Positions 18,755-30,060 are shown, counted from the stretch's first letter. The stretch: DNA of 44,719 bases from Phoronis australis (GCA_002633005.1 NMRA01000061.1:209125-253843), one strand, 5' to 3'. Program-made: numbers and translations. Notes: generated by a model not told the origin, from the sequence alone.

Positions 18755-21165
18755 CGCGATCTAGTTTTCAATTTGACTCTTCTGTAAAGATCGGAACAAT
18801 TCATGAGTTACGTGGAATTCCGACCGGTGTGTAAAGTGGTAAGCGGAACTCGTGTGATCGCCATGTATTTCTTTCACGCAAAAAAACGTGGTCACGCAAG
18901 TTTCTTCGTGGGAATCGTGCGTTTTCGGAATTCAGCCACACTAAGTGAAGTAAAGCGTACAATAACTGATAGTTGCCTGACTGTCTCGCGAGCGGCAGAA
19001 TCCTGAGTTTATTTTGCCGAAGACGTATTCGAGTCAATGAATAGAGCTCATTTGCACTTGAGGCGCGTAGCTCCCCCTCTGCGCAAGACCTAAGGTTTAT
19101 CAAGGTGACGCCACTTATCAACACCGGTGTTCTTTAACATACACGCGGTAGGGACCGTGTAAACGTTAAAGGGATGTCGATTTCTGTGAGGCTTTTTTTC
19201 ATACATTCCACATAAAAACATGTGACGTATGATAAACCTTCCTTGAAGTGTTCGGTGAAGCGTTTGACACAAGGACTTTATGAACGCACATTAAAGGTTT
19301 GAAGTTACTGGATCGAATTTTGAGAATTAGACGGATTAAATTTAAATTAAACCATTATACAAATCATGATATTTGATCGCCTGTCTTACGTTCTCTGACA
19401 ATAACCGCGGAAACATTTTACCAGTATCTCTAGAAAAGTTTGAAACATTGGCAATCAAATGCGAGTGATCATAACGCGTTTGTAGAAAAATCAATAATTT
19501 TATGAGAACTCAGGAAACCTGGTTTAGTTTCAATTACAAACGATTTAAAAACAATCAAAAAGGGCAAAAAAACAAAGATTCGTTATTTTTTATTATTCAC
19601 AACCACTGAGAAACGACCATTTGTGAATGAATGGTTACAGAAATCAATTTTGTTTCCACGCGTTTAGAACCTATATTTGTTTCATCAATCGTAAGATATG
19701 ATTGAAACAAAATCATTTCATAATAACAACCTTGCCAGAACCATATATTCCTTATGTAATAGTTCTACAAGGTGTCCCAAACTTCCTCCGTCAGCGTGAT
19801 TTTAAAGTTTAGCCATCAAAATTGGGAGTACAGATTCTCATGAGATTGGCTGGTAACGAGTAGTAAATTCTCTTGTTCACTAATTGTAAAAAGTATACGT
19901 ATCTTTGAAACTCATCTCTGTTGACTTCAGATGGAGCCTTTGCTCAGTTTTGCGATCTGAATATTGCTAGTGCATAACACGGTCCATTACCGTCAAAATT
20001 CCATTTGGACCAATTGATTTCATATTGATTGAACATGATTTAGGAACAGGTTTTGATTAAATTGGTCTGCTCTAAAATACGTTTCGTGTACGCTAGTCTT
20101 TTTCTTAATTGGATATCAAGTTATGCTTTTTGTAAAAAGTGTGAATGGGTGAGAAAGTTAAAATGAAAATGAAAACATATCTAGAATCGTTTGAGAAGTG
20201 AATATTCCAACACACACTGAAAGCTCTAAACGCCTACGAGATGCCCTCTTATGACGAGCAGGTTTGGTGTCTTCTTCCAAGATTAGTTTTAAAGTTAGGA
20301 GTGGGAGTCGCATTCCTCTTGATGATACATGCGTTCTGTAAGCAATCAAACTATACTCAATCTCAACGCATTTGCGTGTGATTTTTGGTAAGTAGTAATT
20401 TAATGTGAGAGTGGTGTTGGCGTCGCTAAAACATTGAAGTGCTATTCTTTTCTGAAAATGGAGTTTGGCAGACTTTGCGTTCAAAACTTTGCCACGGTGG
20501 ACGACCTGCCAAACACTGTCAAACTAATTTGCCGAAGTTTGCAAAATTTAGGCCACGCACATACTTTCAAAACTAAAATATCCATTCTAAACTTAGGCGC
20601 GCTTGTTTCAAAGCACTAGTAGGGCGCATCGCCAGGCTTGTTTGTGAACTTTGCTATGCCCACAGTAATAACAGTGAAATTGTTTTCTTTAACCAACAAG
20701 AAATTTGATTGGTAAAATGGTTTCCCTAATGTATCTACATGTAGTGTCTATGGGGGGTCCTGAAAACACATGTATCAATTTCCATTTATGAAATGATTTA
20801 ACGCAAACTGATAAAATATAAATGCTCTGAATTCCTTGAACGACACTTGTATCATAACTCTGGCCTATGAACAGATATTAAAAACGACTTTTCCATCCAA
20901 TTCTCTGATACAAAATAATTCTCTGTAATGCCCGACAACCCTCAGAAGTTTGGAGGATGAAATCATCAAAACAGGGTTTAGTATACTATTAATTTTTACG
21001 TCTTTAACATGTAACAAACTCACTGTCGATGGACTTATCACAGTTGGTTCACGATCATATCACACTTTACATTCCCGTAGTTTGGTCACCTCTGGTTTCA
21101 CAATAGCTTCCGATGAAAATTTGGAAGACAAGCGTTAACATTCCATACGTCATCTCAATCATCAA
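18755..21165. other. Intergenic, no gene recognised
   Basis: About 2.4 kb without a recognisable gene. A short inverted pair AAGGTTTATC (19091) and GATAAACCTT (19231) brackets about 150 bases. A 54-codon ATG frame at 20458-20619 and a 62-codon frame at 20950-21138 show no family pattern and are probably chance. Confidence 0.4.
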
Positions 21166-21210
21166 TCCATGAATAATTTATTGGTGTAGTGTCGATAAAT
21201 TATTCATGGA
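21166..21210. repeat. Perfect 16-bp inverted repeat, 13-bp loop
   Basis: TCCATGAATAATTTAT at 21166-21181 and its exact reverse complement at 21195-21210 could form a stable stem. No U-run follows and no gene adjoins, so a terminator or microRNA role is not supported. It may be the core of a tiny foldback element. Confidence 0.7.
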
Positions 21211-21785
21211 TTTATAATGTCGATAATAACCATAATTTTCTAAAGAGACACCCAAGTGACAGGTGCCAAATTTTACTGGCCGTCACTTTCCCGTGTTCTC
21301 GGGCGCAAGCACAGGCCGAGGTGTCAGTTTGATAATGCTTGCGAACAAAAGTTGGGAAGAATTTACCAGTGTAGACTTACGGAAAATTGGGGAGAAGCTA
21401 TTGCCGGTGCTCACTGTTACGAGTATGTGTCCAGTCGTGTTTGATTTTAAACTACGTAGCTGATTGGAGCTACGTGGTAACCTTGTGTGAGCAAAAAAAC
21501 AGTTTAGGGTCTTTGTTAGGCCTACCACTGTGAGTGTGCGACCACCAACGTTACAAAAGACGCGCACGTCTAAGCTCTATTCCGAGGAGTGCCACTTGTT
21601 TCAAAACGTGTTAATGTCATTAGACTAATCTATATTATGACCACATTGAAACTACGTGAATTTATAACTTACCGTAACTTGATTAGATCAACAATATTGC
21701 CTACATGCAAATTGCAATAATGGTCAAACACTCCATCACACGCGCAGTATTTGGTAGATGTCACCGGTTACTAGGATGACAGTTA

Positions 21786-21909
21786 CATGGGCGGCGCAGC
21801 ACTGAAAAAGGGGGGCTTAACCTCCACTGCCCCCCTGTGGTGCATCGCCCATGGGTGGCGCAGCACTGAAAAAAGTGGGGGCTATAGCCCCCTATGCTGC
21901 GCCGCCCAT
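21786..21909. repeat. Two tandem foldback repeats
   Basis: Two head-to-tail units (21786-21853 and 21850-21909, sharing CATG) each start CATGGGYGGCGCAGCACTG and end with the near reverse complement (GCATCGCCCATG or TGCTGCGCCGCCCAT). The centre of the second contains GGGGGCTATAGCCCCC, itself a palindrome. A third copy lies at 43857-43940. Confidence 0.75.
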
Positions 21910-22337
21910 AAGTTAAGATAATTAAGTGAAAACGAGTATATATACTCTTTTCCAGTAACTTGCACTATGTTTTTTTAACAAGGGGATTTTGAAAAACTGC
22001 AAAAGTGGGAGGAACCATGCCTAAAAGCTTCAAAGTTTTGACCATCCAGTTGTGGTGGGTAAATTATCACAGTACCAAAAACTGATGTAATAAAATTCAA
22101 AACATGTAAACATGTCTGCGGGATTCCTGGATCACACCTAAGACTGCGTATTCGGATGACGAAATTAAGCTATGTTTCGGAAAAGTGGTCCAATTTGAAC
22201 AACTCCTCGTAAAAATAGTAGCGAACTGATCAAACGTTTGCCAATTTCCGACAGTTGGATAGATAAAAAAGTTCCTACCATTAGTTGTTGCTGTACTTGG
22301 GTAGCTGGTTTTCTGTTATGCAAAATTAATTGATACA
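21910..22337. other. Intergenic spacer
   Basis: AT-rich DNA between the foldback repeat and the THAP transposon. I see nothing in it. Confidence 0.4.
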
Positions 22338-22341
22338 TTAG
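22338..22341. repeat. Left target duplication of the THAP transposon (TTAG)
   Basis: TTAG here stands opposite TTAA at 24453-24456. If it was TTAA originally, it matches the fixed TTAA target of Kolobok and piggyBac transposons. One base has changed. Confidence 0.4.
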
Positions 22342-22507
22342 AGAAGAAAGCAACCTTTTCAAGTCATTTTTAGTAAAAATAAGGTTCGGTGATTATCTCA
22401 GACATATTTTTCAGTTAATAACGGCTTCCCGTAATTTCATTAATAAGTCGTGCCTTACTCCGAAAGTGACGTTTAGAGGGTTAAGAATTTCCCGCCATTT
22501 TGTTTTC
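22342..22507. repeat. Left terminal inverted repeat of the THAP transposon
   Basis: About 165 bp matching the reverse complement of 24287-24452, with small indels and substitutions. The best block is ACGGCTTCCCGTAATTTCAT, which is identical in both. Confidence 0.75.
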
Positions 22508-22617
22508 ATATTGTCTGACTGTGTGAGCTTTCGAGACAGTCATGGTTGTATCCCGGTTGTGATAAGTTCGGTCGTCGATTGCGTTTGTTTGCCAGTCAGT
22601 CAACATGCCGCACGGTT

Positions 22618-22628
22618 GTTGCGTGTAC
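22618..22628. repeat. 11-bp direct repeat left of the nested element
   Basis: GTTGCGTGTAC, repeated exactly at 23214-23224. The pair brackets the nested element and probably contains its target duplication. The true duplication may be shorter (for example 8 bp, GCGTGTAC), depending on where the element ends. Confidence 0.75.
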
Positions 22629-23213
22629 ACGCTGGTTCCCTGCGTGCTTAGCCCAGCCAGCACGCAGGTATCACGCAGTGGCACGAGCTTTAGCATTGGT
22701 CGATGTATCCTCGGAAGTCATTGGTTAGCTTTGAAAAATGTCGGACTGTGAACAATTTTTACTGAGCCTTGTCATGCACGTGGCGTCGCAGCAACTATTT
22801 CGTTTCTGCAGTGATGTTTAATAGCCGCGTGCTTGAAGCACATACATATACAATAATCACATATCTGACCGATTTAACCGGTGTGTTATTCATGTGGTAT
22901 GAATACAGGGCAGTATCGTAAACAAAAGTCATCGTCAGTAGAAAGATGCATTCCGAAAAGTCACAAGGCACAATTTCTAGTCTTCAAATTTCCTGAACAT
23001 AAATTTTAAGCACCGATTTGTCTGTACAACAGACCACATTTACACTTCAGTCCATCAGTCATGCCAGTTTGTTTGCGTAAAGCGCTGCCTGTTGAGAATT
23101 CGACCAGCCAATCAGAAACGCCGGTGTAAAAAAATTTACCGAGGAAAATTAAGTGATACCTGCGTGCTGGCGCTGCTACCGCCCCACCTAGCGGCACGCA
23201 GGGAACCAGCGAG
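22629..23213. mobile_element. Nested 585-bp non-autonomous DNA element, family B copy 1
   Basis: Ends are inverted: CGCTGGTTCCCTGCGTGC at the left and GCACGCAGGGAACCAGCG at the right, with a second inverted block CCAGCACGCAGGTATCAC about 30 bases further in on both sides. An exact 11-bp direct repeat flanks it. It sits inside the THAP reading frame, so it is younger than the transposon it entered. No transposase is encoded. The right 400 bp recur in reverse orientation at 41217-41569. Confidence 0.78.
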
Positions 23214-23224
23214 GTTGCGTGTAC
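23214..23224. repeat. 11-bp direct repeat right of the nested element
   Basis: Exact copy of 22618-22628. Confidence 0.75.
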
Positions 23225-24286
23225 TCATTATCGTCTCACGCGCACTTTGGGTATGCCATTACATCGCTTTCCGAAAGATGACACACTCCGCCGTACTTGA
23301 GTCGTTCGTGGGAAGAAAGCAGCGTTACCTGTCCACGCAAAGTACAAAGCACTGGAAAATTACCTAATGTGCGGAAAACATTTTCTGCCGTCATATTACG
23401 AAAAAGGTATGTACGCGGATACTTGCAAACAACGCCTGAAAAAGGGTGCCATACTGTCGTTGTTGATACCCGGCAGTGCCTCGTCGCCACCCCGAGAAGT
23501 GCATTTTTGAAGCGAGAAGCCTCGCGAGTTGTGTCCTCTGTAGTGACTAAAGGCCCTTCATCTATACAGTCATCCGTGCCTCCAAACGTACCCCAGAGCG
23601 TGCAACTCCGGAACTAGCAGTGATTCCCCCTGCACTGGTGTTGTCTCCAGCCCAGAGCCTGTAAGCAGCCCCACAGCGATGTTGAGTAGTGGGAGTTCGA
23701 CACCCAGTGAAGAGGATAGTTCATCGTATAGTGAAGAGGCCGGTGAGCCAAACTCTGATAAATTTACTGTGCACTTGACTAAAGTATTGTTGGTATTTGG
23801 AAGGTGCCAGGTGTGAGGCGAGGGAGTCACACGGCGGGATGTAAGCGGTTTGGGTGCTCAGACCACCATCCACTGGGAACAGCATAGGCATTCCATAAGT
23901 CTGACATAACAGTGCATACCGTGCATTTGCACCAAGACGTCCGACCGAGTCTGTCCTATAGCTGTCAGAGTGTAATCTACATGTATCTCGCTATACGTAC
24001 TAGGGCGCAAACATGTTTCCACCCACTGACTGTTGGCGAAAAAATTCTTCATCACCACTGCTATTAACAATGTCTCCGTCACTGTATCTGTGATATGGGT
24101 CGCCTACTCCAGCCATTTCCAGGATGTTACAAACTAAACGATCCCTGAATCCAACGTAATTGAGTTCTCTAACAACCTAGTTTGTCGTGGAATACTCTTA
24201 GATGGAAGTGGTGACGAAAATTTTTGGAAACCGGCCCGAAAACAACAGTGGAACAGATCCTCACGGTAAACTCGAACGCAGAAACA

Positions 24287-24452
24287 AAATGGCGTGAAAT
24301 TTTTAACCCCCTAAACGTCTCTTCTCGAGTAGGCCTACGGCACGACTAATCAATGAAATTACGGGAAGCCGTAATTAACTGAAACATATGTCTGGGATAA
24401 TCAACGAACCTCATTATTACTAAAATGATATGAAAAAAGGTTGCTGTCTCCT
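24287..24452. repeat. Right terminal inverted repeat of the THAP transposon
   Basis: Reverse complement of the left repeat. The outer end reads TCTCCT and is followed directly by TTAA (24453-24456). Confidence 0.75.
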
Positions 24453-24456
24453 TTAA
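24453..24456. repeat. Right target duplication of the THAP transposon (TTAA)
   Basis: Canonical TTAA at the right boundary; the left counterpart has become TTAG. Confidence 0.45.
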
Positions 24457-24467
24457 TGACATACAAT

Positions 24468-24710
24468 GTCATGAACGTAAAATCACCCGTCAAGAAATTG
24501 TGAAAAACACGCAAATTCGGTACGAAGAGCACGATGTGCTTCGCCTTGAAAGTATTGAAGTCACTTTTGATTGCTATTTTGAATGAGTAGCAAACAGGGT
24601 CGGGCCGCACGCTACACTTGTTTGCGTGACTTTCCGGTTGTCCACTCCATGTCGCTGTCATTCTTTGCAGCATTTCACACCTGCCGTGTCCCATTATGTA
24701 TGTCATTAGC
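24468..24710. repeat. Inverted repeat family C, left arm
   Basis: About 240 bp similar, by eye at 70-80 percent, to the reverse complement of 26158-26407. Shared blocks include ACGTAAAATCACCCGTCAAG, AAATTGTG, GAGCACGATGTG, CTACACTTGTTTGCGTGACT and TGCCGTGTCCCA. On the minus strand an ATG in good context (AAAATGG, about 24737) opens a frame through this arm, while the right arm retains only parts of it. The pair could be the ends of a 1.9-kb element or two unrelated insertions of one family. Confidence 0.65.
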
Positions 24711-26157
24711 TTTTGTTCTGTGGTGGTATCACTGGCCATTTTATTTTCACTTGAGAATGAAACAAGCATGCTTCAAAATATCGTGTGTCTTTTAATCATG
24801 TCTCTTAGTCAGTTACTTCAAAAATGCTCAGCTGAATGTCAAACTTAGTTCCGACGATACGAACGGAATGGAATAAAGGGAGTGAACAACAAGTAAGTGT
24901 CGTGTATATAAACAATTTTGCATGAGCACTAGTTGTGTGCACTTCCTTATTAAAGTCTGCCCCTCATGTCGGACTTTGGAGATAGAGAAGTGCTCTCTAG
25001 CTCCCGTGTGCTTCGTTCAGATCGGTACCATCCCTCCCTGGAAGTAGATTGCGTGGCATACGCATCAGGGAATTCCCTAGCGTATACGTATAGACGAAAA
25101 GCATAGAGACACCACGTGCGATAGCCTAGACGCTGCTAGACCGTTCGACAAATTCTCAGTGCAAAATGGGGCGTTTCTTCAACATATTTCGGCTAATGAA
25201 CATTAAAATAATAACTGTAATTAAAGAACATTTAAATTTAATGCGATGGGTAACTACTATTTTTCATGTCTCGCATATGATTTTTTCAGGATATTCCCAA
25301 TACCAACTGTAGGTCAAATTTCTCGTGGGACCAAGCGGCTCACTATGTACCACAGGCACCTAGCAAAACGGACCTGAGGTAAAATGAGCATTGTTTCACA
25401 TGAATTAATTACCATTTTCAGAGGTATCGTCGACACGCCAACATTACCTCATTTTTCCGATTTTCTCTAAAACGCCTCTTAATTGAAGCGTTTTGCACAA
25501 AAACGCAAAATCGTATACACACTTACAGTGTACCACATTGGTGCACTCGAAGAAAGTAAATACTGTCTGCCCGAGTTCGAAAGTCACCATAAAGTCACCA
25601 AGCTCATAACAGAACTGTTTTCGAAATTGGTACTTAAGTTTCTTACTCATCGTAAGGATTGATGAGAATATAATGCATAGTTTCCCTGGTTATTCTTGCA
25701 TCTACAAATTTCGTATGGTAATATTTTATAATTGATTTCCGAAATACCTTGCTTATTGAATTCTCAGTCATTCATCAGACCGATGGGATTCGAATGAGTT
25801 GAGGAATTAACGCCTTGATAATTAACATTACCGAAACGTCGTGCCAAAGTAAATAAGCTAGAGGTTGACGTAAACACACCAAGCGATTTTAGAACCGTCT
25901 AAATCACCACCCCAAAGCTGCTTTAGGATAATTTCAGATTTCTTTCGTTCGTTGCATGCTACTAAGTCATTCCATGAGTTGTGAAAATACATATGAGGAC
26001 TTTAAGTTTAGACAAGTTTTCAAAGCAATCAAGGAGAATCTAAGAAAATGTACGGGTAGGCGAGTTGATGCTGTCTAGGTTCCTGGTGTGACTAAACTAA
26101 AAATAACCCTAGAGATGAAGTTGCTAATATTAAGAATGGTTCATAATTTCGATAAAG
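24711..26157. other. DNA between the two family C arms
   Basis: No transposase or known gene is seen. A minus-strand ATG frame at 25444-25650 begins MSKKLKYQFRKQFCYELGDF and meets a perfect donor GTAAGT at about 25525. It could be a small first exon, but nothing supports it further. Confidence 0.3.
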
Positions 26158-26407
26158 ATGACCTCAGATTTTGTGGGACACGGCATGCGTAAAATACTAC
26201 AAAGTATGACAAAAAAAGGGGGTAACAAAAAAGTCACGCAAACAAGTGTAGCTTGTGGAACGACCCTTTTTTCTGCTCAATCAAAACAGGTTTCTCGAAT
26301 GCAATCAAAAGGGACTCAAATACTTTCAATCGCATCACATCGTGCTCTGCGTACCAAATTGACGTGTTTTCCACAATTTCTTGACGGGTGATTTTACGTT
26401 TCTGACA
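26158..26407. repeat. Inverted repeat family C, right arm
   Basis: Reverse-complement partner of 24468-24710. The best block, CTTGACGGGTGATTTTACGT, lies at the outer side, so the outer ends are better conserved than the inner ones. Confidence 0.65.
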
Positions 26408-26733
26408 CTGCAGAAAATGTTCTTGGAAAGCGCCATTTTGTTTTTAAGTGTATCAGTTGTGGTGTTTTCATTGACAAATCGTTTCTTTTTTGGGTTCTAC
26501 TCGTACACACAGTTCTCCAGGAAGTCACTAGGTGGCGCTTTGCTACAAATTAAAATATTCACGGTTTTAATGAGACACAAATCCCTCTCCTTTTTTAATT
26601 TTCGCACATCACTCCCTTAGCAGTTCTGAACAGGTACGTATAAGGGGGCCCTCTAGTCATTTTCTTCATACCTCATGAAAGGCCACCCCCATTAAGCTGG
26701 AAGGCTAGTGGTTTTAACAAATAGTGTTTACCG

Positions 26734-26891
26734 GGCGTGCGTTCAGTAACGCTAGGACCTACGCTAGTACATGTACCTAGCTAAAATCTAGTCAAAGTCC
26801 CGTATTTTGATTTGAAATGCACGGCAATATCTCACGTAATCTCGCGAAGTCTTGCTTTTTAGCGAGGTCCTAGCGTTACTGAACGGGAGGC
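26734..26891. mobile_element. MITE-like element, family A copy 2
   Basis: Inverse orientation relative to copy 1 at 9246-9385. The left end is GGCGTGCGTTCAGTAACGCT and the right end reads back as GCCTCCCGTTCAGTAACGCT. Even the unequal outer 7 bases (GGCGTGC and GCCTCCC) are the same as in copy 1, which fixes the element ends. The interior shares GCAATATYTCACGTAATC and TCGCGAAGTCTTGC. It is 18 bp longer than copy 1 owing to an extra GCTAGTACATGTACC block. Confidence 0.78.
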
Positions 26892-29830
26892 GGAATTTAA
26901 AGTGTTTTACCAGTTCCTACATTTTCTCAATTTATCTGCCGGGAGTGGTCACATGTCATTTTGAAGAACGAAGATGTTTCATCCAGATCCCGAGTATATT
27001 AAAAAATATTCTCACTCACACATTCTGATTCGTCCGGCAAGCCAACTTGTGACTAAATCAGCTTGTTTGATTATGGGCAAATGAGGAGATAAATCTCATT
27101 TATTTTCGACGGCGTTACAATACCGCAGTAGTAATTTTTAAACTAATTTTTTATCTGTCATTTCATTAATGAGTGTAACCATAATTGCGCACACTCACCT
27201 GAGTCACAATGAGGAGTATGCCAAAGGACTTAGACGTGTAGTGCCATTGAATTTGTTTACTAATGTGTAGAGAGCGATGGCGGCGGAGATTGGATATCGT
27301 ATTTTGGGCTCCTATACATGTAGATCCAGATTTTATTTTAGCGTAGCCTACTACCCAATTAATTGGTACATTGAGACCCTGGGCTCATTAAAACGGCACC
27401 TCTTCTGAGATAATTAAATCAGAACAAAAATGTGATGTCTATTCTCAACTATCGCACCAATCAAACAAGATTAGAGACTGAATTCGTGTTTGTAATATCA
27501 GTTCATTCAAAACAATCTTTAAACAACTCTTTAAAGATGAAAATTCGGAGTCCTTAAGTTCAACATGCTGCACATAATGAGACACAATGGCTTATCTCTT
27601 TGAAATAGACTCATGTTTTGTGCATACTTAAGAAAAGAAAATTAATTTGTGGTACACTGCAGAATTACCTCTGGAAAAGACACATCAGGTGAGCGTTTTC
27701 ATCACAGGTCATTGTTTAAAGCGGCTATAAAGTTACCTTCCGTCAAGAGACTTGCCAGAGGGGACTTATCGTTTTAATACATGTCATAATTTGTTCTTAC
27801 CCAAATTAGAGGTAATTCCTAGGTGGATTTGGAATAAACTGAAAATTGTAACTGGTGTTTCAGATATCAATGCAATGACCAAGGGGTTGTCATGGAGGAT
27901 CAGGTAATGCCCCGAGCTACGGTCTGAGGCACCACCAAGCCTAGCCCAGAAATTTTTCCTCGCCTAACTACTTAGCCTTGAGGAATTAATTGACACCAAT
28001 TTATAGAGATAAATGGGCTACTTCAATAATTGCTTTGACGACCAAAAGCGGGTTTATAACCATCTTAAGTTCAGCCAGATAAAAATCAGTATTTTCATTG
28101 GATCGAGGTAAAATTTGAGAAATGTTATCCTGATGGTTCCATATTAGCATTGCATAAATGCCTTTACACACCTTCTTTTGTACGCACTCAGGCAGTGCCT
28201 CTTGAAACTTCTTGGCTTACCCTTCCCTCTATCTTCACACTTAGTAGCCAATTCCAAGGTGATTTTCTCCAATGACGTGTTGAACTGAAATATGATATTG
28301 CAGTCATGTGTTACCATTACCACGAAGGAAATAATCCCATCGTACATTTGCAGGCTTTTCATTAAATCCGACAACTCGCAGAGAGCTAAACCAGACAATA
28401 ATCTTGATATCGAAATTACCGATGTTCCTCGCTATTTCATGAGCGAATGATCAGTGTCCAGGTTCTGTCTTACATAACATACTTGTAATGACAGCCCGGG
28501 TGACTTGGTCTTACACTGAATGCGCACCAAGGATGACGAATTGACTCAAACAATTTATTTGCTATCAAGAAATAAATCGATATCATCACGTTTCAGAGCT
28601 CATTCTTCGTCTCAGAATTGTTTTTCTAATCAATGTCTCCTTTATACATGTAAGAGTTCTCAATGACATGTTACGCAATCACAGTCAATAATAGTACCAT
28701 TATTTAACACTCTGACTCGATAATGAACACTAGAAACTTACCTTAAATAATCAAAGGAAACTAAGAATTACATGTTCATATCTCTTTGTTACAATTTGTA
28801 TTGAAAATAACAGGAAATGCACTTGGATAATTATGTTAGTGGTTCAGGTTATGAAGCTTGAAATGAGACAGCAGAATTTCGCTCGTGAGTGTCAAACACT
28901 TAAGTGCAGGCTACATTGTACTTCGATAGTCATCACTGCCGCACCGAACAGTTGCGCTTGCTTTAATGGCCGCCATTGAGACCGGAAGTACACTATTGAA
29001 AAATATGAACTGATCATTTCCGTTTATTGCGATAGTAATAGTTTCGTTGTACAGTTAAAGGAATTTCGCGTGTTTTTGTTTGCACTAATCCCAATGTTTG
29101 GAGATTTGTTAAACAGGCCCACATATATGTCTAAGAAAAACGATTCAAGATTCACGTGATTATACCTTAAATCACTTTAAATGTAATGTTTTGCGTTTTT
29201 TAAGTTTTGTCTATGTACATGTAGCATACGTTTTGACGCAATACTAAATCGAAAACTGATAGTTAACATTAAATATCACGGAGTCCGCTGATAGAGGTAC
29301 TACAGACATCAATCGAAAATTAATTACAGTACTACCTTTAACTCGCATAAATGTATCAACAGGTTTGGCAGTATCAAGCTACATTTGGCATTTAGTTTGT
29401 CGTGACGTCGTTACAGTTGCTGACAAGACCGTTACCGAGGCGTATTTTCATTAAAATCAAGGGAAATTCAGATATTTTTGGACTTTTAAGCAAATAGAGA
29501 TGATTGAAGAGACTTATAAGACTGAATGCTATTTAAAAAGGGAAACCGGAAGTTTACGTCACATTATTCCATCGCATTTTTATCCCCGTCACTGCGATAA
29601 TTCTTCACCTATGTAACACATAATTATGTTCTGATAAATTTTTCAACAAATATTACTGACTTCTTTGAAGTGTATATGTCATAAAGCAACATTTGCCAGT
29701 TTCACAACTGAAAAACGAAATTTTAGGCAATTATTGATGTGCTTATTGAAGATTTGTCGCAACCAGCGTCCTCTTAATTGACCTATCACAAGCTCCAACC
29801 CTTGCGACACTCGACACACAAACAAACAAG
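26892..29830. other. Largely featureless; one weak first-exon candidate
   Basis: At 27277-27408 an ATG in strong context (GCGATGGCGGCGGAG) opens 43 codons beginning MAAEIGYRILGSY and ending at TGA. It reads like the start of a gene, but no donor or downstream exon could be tied to it. Around 28920-28990 a more CpG-rich patch (GCCGCACCGAACAGTTGCGC, ATGGCCGCCAT) could be promoter-like. The rest is AT-rich with nothing recognised. Confidence 0.25.
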
Positions 29831-30060
29831 ATGTCGGAGGCAAATACACTGTCGCTGAACGACGTTCCTGTTGGAATTGATGAGTGATACTTTGGACTAT
29901 CCGAAAACGCTTCGACAATGTCAACAAGCGACGCTTTTCAGCAGAGAATCGTGCGTTCATGATGTGAGAATTTGTAAAGGCGACGGTGAAAAAATAAGTT
30001 TTCGAGGAAAATTATTTCGGAGCCAGCGAAAATCCAAAGAACCCCACACAGCCCCTTCAG
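29831..30060 (+). other. Candidate first coding exon, product unknown
   Basis: ATG at 29831 in good context (AACAAGATGTCGGAG) opens 18 codons (MSEANTLSLNDVPVGIDE) and stops. Overlapping it in another frame, ATG at 29880 opens a frame that reaches a plausible donor at CTTCAG|GTGACA (30060/30061) and reads MSDTLDYPKTLRQCQQ, then DVRICKGDGEKISFRGKLFR. The second looks more like protein; the first could be an upstream ORF. No family recognised and no downstream exon found. Confidence 0.22.

Larger units (their letters stand above)
22605..23826 (+). pseudogene. THAP-domain transposase remnant, split by an insertion
   Basis: The start MPHGCCV (22605-22625) gives the first zinc-ligand region of a THAP domain, a DNA-binding fold with a C2CH zinc site. 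It is interrupted at 22629 by another element and resumes after 23224. There the frame reads HRFPKDD (23262-23282), then CGKHF with the C-x2-H pair (23370-23381), then RLKKGAILSLL, the usual THAP ending. A TGA at 23298-23300 replaces what should be the conserved tryptophan, and the N-terminal and later parts are one frame apart. A Ser/Pro/Glu-rich linker with EEDSSSYSEEAGEP follows in another frame and runs into KFTVHLTKVLLVFGRCQV, which resembles the segment after the linker in THAP transposases. Beyond 23826, QTTIHWE near 23865 may continue it. The catalytic region is missing or unrecognisable. Confidence 0.8.
22342..24452 (+). mobile_element. Kolobok-like THAP DNA transposon, decayed, with nested insertion
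   Basis: Terminal inverted repeats of about 165 bp (22342-22507 and 24287-24452) share blocks such as AGCAACCTTTT, GACATAT, ACGGCTTCCCGTAATTTCAT, TAGTCGTGCC/AAGTCGTGCC, GACGTTTAG and GCCATTTTGTTT. The interior carries a THAP-domain reading frame on the plus strand. The outer ends abut TTAG and TTAA. THAP plus TTAA is the known signature of the Kolobok superfamily; P elements also have THAP but make 8-bp duplications. Interior frames are broken and a 585-bp element has inserted in the first THAP codons, so this copy cannot make transposase. Confidence 0.7.

Noticed and set aside
22995-23197. Open frame in the nested element with a close match in its second copy at 41.2 kb
   Set aside because: The two translations match because the DNA of the two repeat copies is nearly identical. 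There is no start codon in context, no known domain, and the copies diverge by frame-breaking indels.
24401-24769. 122-codon minus-strand gene beginning MLVSFSSENKMASD
   Set aside because: It overlaps the inverted repeat arm and runs into the transposon TIR. The related arm at 26.2 kb does not keep the frame, so I list it as a repeat and not a gene.
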